From positions 1 through 7,124 of the forward strand of contig SFNQ01000047.1 of assembly GCA_004554165.1 (NCBI GenBank): a DNA stretch of 7,124 nucleotides, read 5' to 3'. The translations under genes and the position numbers were made by a program. Below the pieces are notes generated by a model. It searched no databases. It was not told where the DNA came from and saw only the letters and a program-made list of their open reading frames with translations. Shown in pieces: positions 1-5,185 of this stretch; position 1 is the first letter of the stretch; each line of letters starts with the position of its first letter. The stretch comes from Clostridiales bacterium. GTDB taxonomy: Bacteria > Bacillota > Clostridia > Christensenellales > CAG-138.

Positions 1-49
1 TTTTACGCTCTCCAAGACTTCCTTCTCAATTCTTTCAACATTTATGCAG

Positions 50-85
50 CAAACCCGCTTTCGACTTAATCCGAAAGCGGGTTTG
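50..85. terminator. Perfect hairpin downstream of the surface-protein gene
   Basis: The arms at 50-63 and 72-85 are perfectly complementary over 14 bp (core AAACCCGCTTTCG / CGAAAGCGGGTTT) with an 8-base loop. It lies about 60 bases past the stop codon of the long minus-strand gene. Neither side has a long T run: only TTT lies inside the arm on each strand. It therefore fits a strong stem that stops or protects transcripts better than a canonical intrinsic terminator. It may work together with the neighbouring hairpin at 97-120, possibly in both directions if a plus-strand gene ends just outside the window. The hairpin is seen directly and the terminator role is inferred. Confidence 0.6.
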
Positions 86-96
86 TCTACGGTCTG

Positions 97-122
97 AAGG
101 GCGGGATTGCTCCCGCCCTTTT
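97..122. terminator. Likely bidirectional terminator hairpin
   Basis: A perfect 10-bp inverted repeat (AAGGGCGGGA at 97-106, TCCCGCCCTT at 111-120) encloses the tetraloop TTGC. On the plus strand it is followed by a T4 run (119-122), so the better polarity is rightward, for a gene ending left of the window. Read on the minus strand it starts 26 bases after the stop of the surface-protein gene, preceded by AAAA but without a good U tract. It probably serves convergent transcription units, and only the minus-strand unit is visible here. Confidence 0.65.
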
Positions 123-145
123 CGCGTGTCGGATGTTTGTGTCCG

Positions 146-3100
146 TCAGCTCAGCTTGCCGAACACCTTGTAGATGTAGGCCTGTGTGCCGTTGTAGTCG
201 ATCAGGTACCAGTCGCCGGAAAGGCCCAGAAGTTTGTAGGTCTCGCCGGGCTTGGCGTGGCCGGCCTTGCTGGTCGCCGTGCTGGGCCCCTTGCGGACAT
301 AGCAGTACCGCTGGCAGTTGGTAACGGTCAGGGTCGTATAGACCGTGGTGCTGGGCGGCGTGGGCGAGGGCGGCGTGGTGGGCGTCGTCGGCGTGGTGGG
401 CGTGGTGGGCGTCGTGCTGCCGTCAGACACGCTGGTATACCCCTTATCGGACTCCTTCAGGTAGTCCTTCCAGATGTAGCCGGTCTGCGTTGCGGAGAAC
501 TGGATTTTGTACCAGTTGCCGCTTTCGCCGAGGATGGTATAGGTCGTGCCGAGGTAGGCGTAGCCAATCGCCTTGGAATTACCGTCCGCAGCGGAGCGTA
601 CGTTGACGCGGCGGCTGCAGTTGACAACGGTGCCGTACTTGGTCAGGGTGCTGACAACCTTGATGGTCATGGAAGCCGCAACGCCGTCGGCAGAGGCCGT
701 GATGGTCGCGCTGCCCAGCTTAACGCCCGTGATCTTTCCTTCCTTGTCAACGCTGACGATATTCTCGTCGCTGGTGGTCCAGGTCGCCTCGGTATAGGTG
801 GCGTTCTCCGGCGCAATGGTGGCGGTCAGAATGGTGGAATCGCCAACCAGCAGCTCCATTGTGGTGGATTTGAGCGTAAGCGTCTTAACCGGAACCTTCG
901 GCGCAACCGTGACGTAGCAGTCCGCATAGCGGTTGCTGCCGTCGGTGGTGGTGGCGGTGATGACGCAGGCGCCCTTGCCGACCGCGGTTACAACGCCCGC
1001 CTGATCCACCCGCGCAACGGAGGTATCGCTGGAGGTCCAGACCAGACTCTTATTGGTCGCATTGGTCGGGTAAACCGTTGCGGTCAGGGTGGTGGTCTTG
1101 CTCTCAATGGTGGAGAGCGCGGCCTGGCTCAGCACGAGGCTCGCCGCGCGGATGGGCGCCGCGACGATGGGCATCTCCAGCGTGGTGGTGGCGATCATCG
1201 CGCCTTCCTTATAGGTGATCGTAATCACCTTTTTGCCAATGTCCGCCTCGGTAAAGGCCGTCGTGTCGTAGGTGTAGCCGGCCACCTGCGAGGTCGTCTT
1301 GTTGTTGTAGGTGGCGGTGACGATCATGCCCGTGGGGTCGAAGGTCTGCCCCACATAGAAGCTGGCGGCGTCGGGGTTCTGCGTGACCTTGATGCTGACA
1401 AGCGTACGCGGATTGACGGTGATTTCATACACCTTGGCCAGGTTGCCGTATACAACCGTGACGGAGGTGTCGGCCTCGGTCAGCGGACGGTCGGGATAGC
1501 ACTTGAAGCCGCTGGTAATGGTCAAATCCTCGGTGTTGTTCTTCTTTACCTTCCAGGCGATGCCGGAGGGATCAAACATCTCACCTGCGGTATACTCGGT
1601 CTTCTTCAGCGCGCCCGCCTCAAAAGCCGTCGGAGTATAGGTTGTCGTTGAGACGCGGAAGATGGCGTCCGCGGTAATGGACTCGCCGCTGTTGGCGTGG
1701 GTGAAGGTCACGGTAACCATCTGGTTGGCGCCAGCCTTCAGCGCGCTCCTGTCGTAGGAAATCACGCCGGTGGCGGAGGGGAGGTCGCTGATCTTGCCGT
1801 CGTACAGCGCGACGGTGCTCTTGTTGCTGGCGATCGTAATCTTCGCGTCGTCAAGGTTCAGAACATCGTCTGCGTAGAGCGTGAGGCCGGTCGCATCGAT
1901 GGTCATGTCCTTGAGTAAGGGGTTTACGGTGACGGTGATGTCCTTGGTCGCAGTCGCGCCGGTCTGACTGTCCGTATAGGTCAGGGTCAGGGTCTTCTGC
2001 CCGGCCACCAGCTTTGCGGTAGGCCAGGAGAGTCCCGCCGTCTGATATGCAGCGGCGTCAGTGCCGGTAATCGTGCGCGTCCCATTGGCAAGGTCTATCG
2101 CCGCAGCGTCCCAGCGGGCGGTCCTGTCCGCATCGGTCCAGAGCGTGCCGATGTTGTAGTACACGGTCACGGTCAGGCCGGTGGGGTCAAACGCATCGCC
2201 GCCGTAGAACTTCAGACTGCCCACGCCGGTGACGGTCATCTGCTTGATGACGGGCAGAACCGTTACGACAACAGTGGCGTTGACGTCGCCCTTGCTGATG
2301 GTGAAGGTCTGCGCGCCGGCCTCGGTGAAGCTGGCCGGGTTGGGGGAAATGGTATACTCGCCCTTTTCAAAGGAGAGCTTGTTGAATCCCGTGGTGTTCG
2401 GGGCCTGATACATGACCTCAAACAGCTTGTCCGGCTCAAAGTCGTCGCCGACAACCACCTGTAGATCGGCCTGCACGGTGGCGGCCTCCAGCTTGGCAGC
2501 CTTGGCGTCCCTGACGTCAACAATGAGCTTGCAGGTCACCGTCTCGCCGGTAACGCTGTCGGTGTAGCTTACGGGCAGGGTGTAGGCGCCCACCGTGGTG
2601 AACGGGCCCTTGGCGTAGGTCAGCCTGTCATAGGCTGCGGCGGTGGAGCCGGTGATCGGCTCCGTCTCGTTCTGTCCGTGGCTGTCCTTCCTGTTATAGG
2701 TCAGCGTGAAGGTCAGGCCCGACGGATCGAAGCTCTCGCCCACATAGTAGGTGCGGATATCGCCCGCGGTCTTTTCCAGCTTATTGAGCTTTGCGGAAAC
2801 GTTGATATCCACCGAGCGCTTGATGGTTTCGCCGGTTGCCTGATGCGTGTAGGTGATGTCAATGGAGGTCTGGCCGTTCTTCAGCGGGGTCTTTGAATAG
2901 GCAAAGTCGCCATCGTCCGCGTCAATACCAAACTTATGCGTGACAATCACGTTGCCCGCATAATCGTAAATGGTAGCGGTAAGGCCCTTCGGGTCGAACA
3001 CGTCGCCCGCGTAGAAGTCCTTTTCGAGGCTGCCCGTCAGTTCAAAGGTCTTGACCATGCCGATGATCTTGATGGCCATCGTCGCGGTAACGGTTTCGCC

Positions 3101-4123
3101 CGTGGCGGAATCGGTATAGCTGAAGGTGATGGTCTTGTCGCCCTTTTCGGAGAAGGGGGTGTTGGGCGTCCAGGTCACGCTGCCGGTCACGTCCACCTGT
3201 TCGGCGGTGGTGCTGTTGCGCGGCTGGAAGGTAAAGGTCAGGCCAGCGGGATCAAAGACCTCGCCAAGGCCATATTCCGTCTTGCAGCTTCCGGTCACGA
3301 TGAGCTTCGGATCGCTCTTGGGCGCAACGTTCGGAAGGGTAAGCGTGGCTTTCTTCCCGCTTGCAGTGAAGGTGATAACGTTATCGCCTGCCTTCAGCGT
3401 GGTGGGGCTGATGCTGTACTGCCCTGCGGTCAGGGTGACAACCTCTGGCTTGCCGGCAGTGCAGAACTGCACCACAAAGTCCTCCGCCGAGATCGTATCC
3501 CCCTGCACGAAGACCCGCGACTTGCCCTTGTCGGAAAGCGAAGCGGTAAGACCGTCCTCCTTTGCCTTGACTTGGATGCTGACCGTAGTGGTGAGCTTAC
3601 CGTCGGTGGGATGCTGGTAGGCGATCTGGAGCGTCTTCTTCCCGGCAGCGGTGAGCTTCACGGATTCCCCGCCGTTGATGGTAAAATCCGTTACGGTGGT
3701 AGCGTTGCCGTTGCTGGCGTAATAGGTGACCGTGAGATTCGCCTTTTCGACCGTATCGTCCACGGAGAAAACCGCCGGAGAGACGGACGCTTCAATGTGG
3801 GGATCTGCCTTGACGTCGATGCTGACCGTAGTGGTGAGCTTACCGTCGGTGGAATGCTGGTAGGCGATCTGGAGCTTCTTCTTCCCGGCAGCGGTGAGCT
3901 TCACGGAGTCCCCGCCGTTGATGGTAAAATCCGTTACGGGGGTAGCGTTGCCGTTGCTGTCGTAATAGGTGACCGTGAGATTCGCCTTTTCGACCGTATC
4001 GCCCACAGAGAAATCCGCCGGAGAGACGGACGCTACAATGTGGGGATCTGCCGCCAGCGCGGTCGCCGGCACAAGCGCCAGCGCCATGGCCACAGCCAGA
4101 ATCAGTGCGATGGTACGTTTCAT
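146..4123 (-). CDS. Secreted multi-Ig-domain surface protein with two C-terminal SH3b domains
   Basis: This 1325-residue exported protein is probably a cell-wall-associated adhesin or structural protein. Residues 1-24 are a Sec signal peptide (MKR, hydrophobic core, cleavage after ATALA). Residues 25-990 hold eleven Big_3-like repeats of about 80-110 residues. Most carry the FDPxGLT-type motif: FDPAGLT in repeat 4, FDPKGLT in 5, FDPSGLT in 6, FDPTGLT in 8, FDPSGI in 10, FDPTGM in 11; it is degenerate in 1-3, 7 and 9. Two Big_2-like domains follow (991-1075 and 1076-1158, with VWTSSDTSVARVD and TWTTSDENIVSVD). Then come an SH3b domain (1159-1236, VNVRSAADGNS), a Thr/Pro linker (1237-1260) and a second SH3b domain (1261-1325, YVRKGPS). 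There is no LPxTG motif, C-terminal membrane segment or S-layer homology domain, so anchoring is probably non-covalent through SH3b (inference). The start at 4123 is set by AGAAAGGA eight bases upstream and by the signal peptide; an in-frame ATG at 4171 is less likely. The ligand is unknown. Confidence 0.95.
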   Translation of the reverse strand: MKRTIALILAVAMALALVPATALAADPHIVASVSPADFSVGDTVEKANLTVTYYDSNGNATPVTDFTINGGDSVKLTAAGKKKLQIAYQHSTDGKLTTTVSIDVKADPHIEASVSPAVFSVDDTVEKANLTVTYYASNGNATTVTDFTINGGESVKLTAAGKKTLQIAYQHPTDGKLTTTVSIQVKAKEDGLTASLSDKGKSRVFVQGDTISAEDFVVQFCTAGKPEVVTLTAGQYSISPTTLKAGDNVITFTASGKKATLTLPNVAPKSDPKLIVTGSCKTEYGLGEVFDPAGLTFTFQPRNSTTAEQVDVTGSVTWTPNTPFSEKGDKTITFSYTDSATGETVTATMAIKIIGMVKTFELTGSLEKDFYAGDVFDPKGLTATIYDYAGNVIVTHKFGIDADDGDFAYSKTPLKNGQTSIDITYTHQATGETIKRSVDINVSAKLNKLEKTAGDIRTYYVGESFDPSGLTFTLTYNRKDSHGQNETEPITGSTAAAYDRLTYAKGPFTTVGAYTLPVSYTDSVTGETVTCKLIVDVRDAKAAKLEAATVQADLQVVVGDDFEPDKLFEVMYQAPNTTGFNKLSFEKGEYTISPNPASFTEAGAQTFTISKGDVNATVVVTVLPVIKQMTVTGVGSLKFYGGDAFDPTGLTVTVYYNIGTLWTDADRTARWDAAAIDLANGTRTITGTDAAAYQTAGLSWPTAKLVAGQKTLTLTYTDSQTGATATKDITVTVNPLLKDMTIDATGLTLYADDVLNLDDAKITIASNKSTVALYDGKISDLPSATGVISYDRSALKAGANQMVTVTFTHANSGESITADAIFRVSTTTYTPTAFEAGALKKTEYTAGEMFDPSGIAWKVKKNNTEDLTITSGFKCYPDRPLTEADTSVTVVYGNLAKVYEITVNPRTLVSIKVTQNPDAASFYVGQTFDPTGMIVTATYNNKTTSQVAGYTYDTTAFTEADIGKKVITITYKEGAMIATTTLEMPIVAAPIRAASLVLSQAALSTIESKTTTLTATVYPTNATNKSLVWTSSDTSVARVDQAGVVTAVGKGACVITATTTDGSNRYADCYVTVAPKVPVKTLTLKSTTMELLVGDSTILTATIAPENATYTEATWTTSDENIVSVDKEGKITGVKLGSATITASADGVAASMTIKVVSTLTKYGTVVNCSRRVNVRSAADGNSKAIGYAYLGTTYTILGESGNWYKIQFSATQTGYIWKDYLKESDKGYTSVSDGSTTPTTPTTPTTPTTPPSPTPPSTTVYTTLTVTNCQRYCYVRKGPSTATSKAGHAKPGETYKLLGLSGDWYLIDYNGTQAYIYKVFGKLS
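344..415 (-). repeat. Thr/Pro linker repeat between SH3b domains
   Basis: Codons for residues 1237-1260 of the surface protein encode five consecutive Thr-Thr-Pro units (371-415) followed by a Pro/Ser/Thr-rich stretch. The DNA is a degenerate 9-bp tandem repeat (GGCGTGGTG-like on the plus strand). Such TP-rich segments usually form extended spacers in wall proteins, here between the two SH3b domains. The repeat could change length by slippage in whole 3-codon steps without breaking the frame. Confidence 0.85.
3566..4051 (-). repeat. Recent tandem duplication of an 81-residue Ig-like domain
   Basis: Two adjacent 243-bp units (4051-3809 and 3808-3566, read on the minus strand) encode residues 25-105 and 106-186 of the surface protein. 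Both begin ADPHI and end in VK. By hand alignment they differ at 11 of 243 bases and at 9 of 81 residues, with no gaps. The other Ig-like repeats in the protein are far more diverged, so this pair is a recent in-frame duplication. It could expand or collapse by homologous recombination. Confidence 0.95.
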
Positions 4124-4131
4124 ACAAAACA

Positions 4132-4139
4132 TCCTTTCT
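4132..4139 (-). promoter_or_regulatory. Ribosome binding site of the surface-protein gene
   Basis: AGAAAGGA on the minus strand lies eight bases before the ATG at 4123. It overlaps an in-frame ATG at 4132, which rules that one out, and is too far downstream to serve the ATG at 4171. It therefore fixes the start at MKRTIALI, which gives a clean signal peptide. Confidence 0.85.
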
Positions 4140-4162
4140 ACACGCTGGATAATCCAATGGTG

Positions 4163-4179
4163 CATAGTCATACACTATG
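4163..4179. promoter_or_regulatory. Inverted repeat at the transcript start of the surface-protein gene
   Basis: CATAGT (4163-4168) and ACTATG (4174-4179) form a 6-bp inverted repeat with a 5-base spacer. It begins about four bases after the predicted transcription start (near 4183). It could be an operator for a dimeric regulator or a small 5' leader hairpin. A second short palindrome, TGGAT-A-ATCCA, lies at 4146-4156. Both are visible, but a function is only inferred. Confidence 0.3.
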
Positions 4180-4189
4180 AGTTAGGGTG

Positions 4190-4219
4190 AGTATAGCATA
4201 AAAAAAAGAAATGTGTAAA
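4190..4219 (-). promoter_or_regulatory. Sigma-A-type promoter of the surface-protein gene
   Basis: On the minus strand the -35 box is TTTACA (4219-4214) and the -10 box is TATACT (4195-4190). They are separated by 18 bases and preceded by TGC, which makes an extended -10. The predicted start near 4183 gives a leader of about 60 bases. The spacer contains a run of eight T (4207-4200), a possible slippage site. Confidence 0.8.
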
Positions 4220-4345
4220 CCGTGCCGAAACGCGGCCTTCTCCCCCAAAAAGGCAAATTATGACAGAATCGGGTCCGTTTTCGCCAGATATGGGGCATTT
4301 CCCCGGCAAACACCCACAAAATGTAGAAAAATTGGTCACAGAAAG

Positions 4346-4374
4346 TTTAAATTTGAATTTGTGAACGATATATT
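4346..4374 (+). promoter_or_regulatory. Possible rightward promoter in the intergenic region
   Basis: TTTAAA (4346-4351) and TATATT (4369-4374), 17 bases apart, resemble a -35/-10 pair (4/6 and 5/6 matches to consensus). The surrounding sequence is AT-rich, so chance matches are easy. The reason to take it seriously is that the predicted start near 4381 lies immediately before a run of hairpins ending in T6, with no gene in between. Confidence 0.3.
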
Positions 4375-4400
4375 AATCTGTAGCTTCCCCGAATCCCACG

Positions 4401-4550
4401 CCGCTCCGCCAGCCAGAGCGGGCGCTTCCTGCGGCCGTTCCGGCAGGCCGCAGCCCGGCGGCGCACAGTCCGGCCTTTTTCTCCCAGCAGGAACCCGGGC
4501 AGGCCCGGTTCCTTTCCGGTCGGCCGGTGCGCCGCCGGCTACGGTTTTTT
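4401..4550 (+). other. Structured GC-rich intergenic block, possible small RNA
   Basis: No convincing reading frame fills the interval between the surface-protein promoter and the DUF1292 gene. Its GC-rich part contains successive inverted repeats: CCGCTC/GAGCGG (4401-4406/4416-4421), a perfect 8-bp stem CTGCGGCC/GGCCGCAG (4429-4436/4446-4453), AGGAACC..GGG/CCCGGTTCCT with one bulged C (4489-4499/4504-4513), and GGCCGGT/GCCGGCT (4522-4528/4534-4540). The last is followed by ACGG and T6 (4545-4550), which is terminator-like on the plus strand. Together with the possible promoter at 4346-4374 this could be a transcript of about 170 nt. I do not recognise it as a known RNA family. High GC content alone produces hairpins, so confidence is low. 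Confidence 0.25.
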
Positions 4551-4570
4551 GCCTGCGCTTTCTCTGCGTC

Positions 4571-4603
4571 AAAAAGCCGCCGCGCCCTTTTGGGCACGGC
4601 GGC
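4571..4603 (-). terminator. Rho-independent terminator of the DUF1292 gene
   Basis: Read on the minus strand, GCCGCCG (4603-4597) pairs with CGGCGGC (4582-4576). After one mismatch a further 4 bp pair (GCCC/GGGC) around an AAAA loop, and TTTTT follows directly (4575-4571). It lies about 35 bases after the DUF1292 stop codon and has the correct polarity for that gene only. Confidence 0.9.
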
Positions 4604-4638
4604 CGGCATGCATACCGTTTTTAGATCGTTTTTCCGCG

Positions 4639-4995
4639 TCAGTCCTTGCAGCCACAGCCGCAGCCGCAGTTCTCCTCGTGGTCATGTCCGCAGTCGCAGT
4701 CGTCATCGCAGTCGCACTCGCACTCCCACTCCTCAAAACGCTTCTCAACGATCTTGATGAGTTCGTCCATCTTGTCCTCGTCCGCGGGGAGAAACTCTTC
4801 CATGTCGCCGTCCACGACGATTTTCATGATATAGACCTCGGTCTCGTGTTCGCAGTCCTCCTCGCAGTCGCAGTCTGCGGTATCCATCAGCACTGCGTAT
4901 TCCTGATCCTCATGATCGAAGTAATCGATGACTTCCAGTTCAAACTCGTTGCCCTCATCATCGGAAAAAACGACAATATCCCGTTCTTCTTCCAT
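4639..4995 (-). CDS. DUF1292-family (YrzB-like) protein with Cys/His-rich tail
   Basis: This is a 118-residue, strongly acidic, presumably cytoplasmic protein. The N-terminal part (about residues 5-90) has the DUF1292 pattern: IVVFSDDEGNEFELEVIDYF, then YAVLMD, then EVYIMKIV and an acidic helix ending in KIVEKRFEEW. Family members such as Bacillus YrzB are usually about 90-100 residues and have no established biochemical function. The addition here is a tail (92-118) with nine Cys and two His, including CECDC, CDCGHDH and CGCGCGC. Three more Cys and a His lie at 42-50 (CDCEEDCEH), for 12 Cys in all. This suggests metal binding (inference). The start at 4995 is supported by AAAGGTGG eight bases upstream (5004-5011). 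The gene is monocistronic, with its own promoter and terminator, and diverges from the nucleotidase gene. Confidence 0.9.
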   Translation of the reverse strand: MEEERDIVVFSDDEGNEFELEVIDYFDHEDQEYAVLMDTADCDCEEDCEHETEVYIMKIVVDGDMEEFLPADEDKMDELIKIVEKRFEEWECECDCDDDCDCGHDHEENCGCGCGCKD

Positions 4996-5003
4996 GGCTC
5001 ATA

Positions 5004-5011
5004 CCACCTTT
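5004..5011 (-). promoter_or_regulatory. Ribosome binding site of the DUF1292 gene
   Basis: AAAGGTGG on the minus strand lies eight bases before the ATG at 4995. This supports that start, the first in-frame ATG after the predicted transcription start near 5020. Confidence 0.85.
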
Positions 5012-5026
5012 CCATTTGATGGATTT

Positions 5027-5055
5027 ATTGTACCCCACTTTACGGAAATGTTCAA
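5027..5055 (-). promoter_or_regulatory. Sigma-A-type promoter of the DUF1292 gene
   Basis: On the minus strand TTGAAC (5055-5050) and TACAAT (5032-5027) are separated by exactly 17 bases. This gives a predicted start near 5020 and a leader of only about 25 bases, enough for the ribosome binding site. It is divergent from the promoter at 5099-5128, with 43 bases between the two -35 boxes. Confidence 0.85.
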
Positions 5056-5098
5056 CGGAATCTTTTGTGAATAATTGGTTGTGAAGCGCTGCCTCCGC

Positions 5099-5128
5099 TT
5101 GCAAAGGGGAAGCCCCCTGATGTATACT
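5099..5128 (+). promoter_or_regulatory. Sigma-A-type promoter of the 5'-nucleotidase gene
   Basis: TTGCAA (5099-5104) and TATACT (5123-5128) are separated by 18 bases. The predicted start near 5135 leaves a leader of about 50 bases before the ATG at 5186. The spacer contains a short inverted repeat (AGGGG 5105-5109, CCCCT 5114-5118), which is unusual between promoter boxes. In-frame ATGs at 5075 and 5120 lie upstream of or overlap this promoter and so cannot be the start if it is used. Confidence 0.65.
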
Positions 5129-5163
5129 TTTCTTATCCCATCGGACGAGCCCGAATTCAATAC

Positions 5164-5173
5164 AAGGAAGGAG
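5164..5173 (+). promoter_or_regulatory. Ribosome binding site of the 5'-nucleotidase gene
   Basis: AAGGAAGGAG ends 12 bases before the ATG at 5186, slightly longer than the usual spacing. No other in-frame ATG lies closer. It selects the start that gives a lipoprotein signal peptide. Confidence 0.8.
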
Positions 5174-5185
5174 ATCTCTATCAAA

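Noticed and set aside
1..145. Open frames at the left edge, e.g. a minus-strand frame running off the edge and a plus-strand frame ending TAA at 67-69
   Set aside because: The minus-strand frame runs through both terminator hairpins without a start codon or ribosome binding site, and the plus-strand piece is only 22 codons. Neither can be assigned without sequence further left.
107..1651. Long plus-strand open frame (514 codons) opposite the surface-protein gene
   Set aside because: Its translation is Gly/Arg/Val-rich without recognisable domains, it has no ribosome binding site or signal, and it lies fully antisense to a gene with clear domain structure. It is a by-product of the GC-rich codon pattern.
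4124..4171. Longer start (ATG at 4171) for the surface protein
   Set aside because: It adds 16 residues in front of a perfect signal peptide, has no ribosome binding site at the right distance, and the AGAAAGGA site points to 4123.
2936..4180. Plus-strand open frame (414 codons) antisense to the N-terminal half of the surface protein
   Set aside because: It contains a mirror of the duplicated Ig units, has a low-complexity Gly/Arg/Asp composition and no initiation signals, and overlaps the opposite gene completely.
4292..4304. GGGG-CATTT-CCCC mini hairpin
   Set aside because: It is a four-base-pair stem with no flanking T run or promoter context, too short to assign a role.
4211..4624. Small open frames in the intergenic region on both strands
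   Set aside because: Their translations are Arg/Pro/Gly-rich, overlap one another on opposite strands, cross the hairpins and the DUF1292 terminator, and have no ribosome binding sites.
5075..5185. Upstream in-frame starts (ATG at 5075 and 5120) for the nucleotidase
   Set aside because: They precede or overlap the predicted promoter, lack a ribosome binding site, and would bury the lipoprotein signal peptide behind a hydrophilic stretch.
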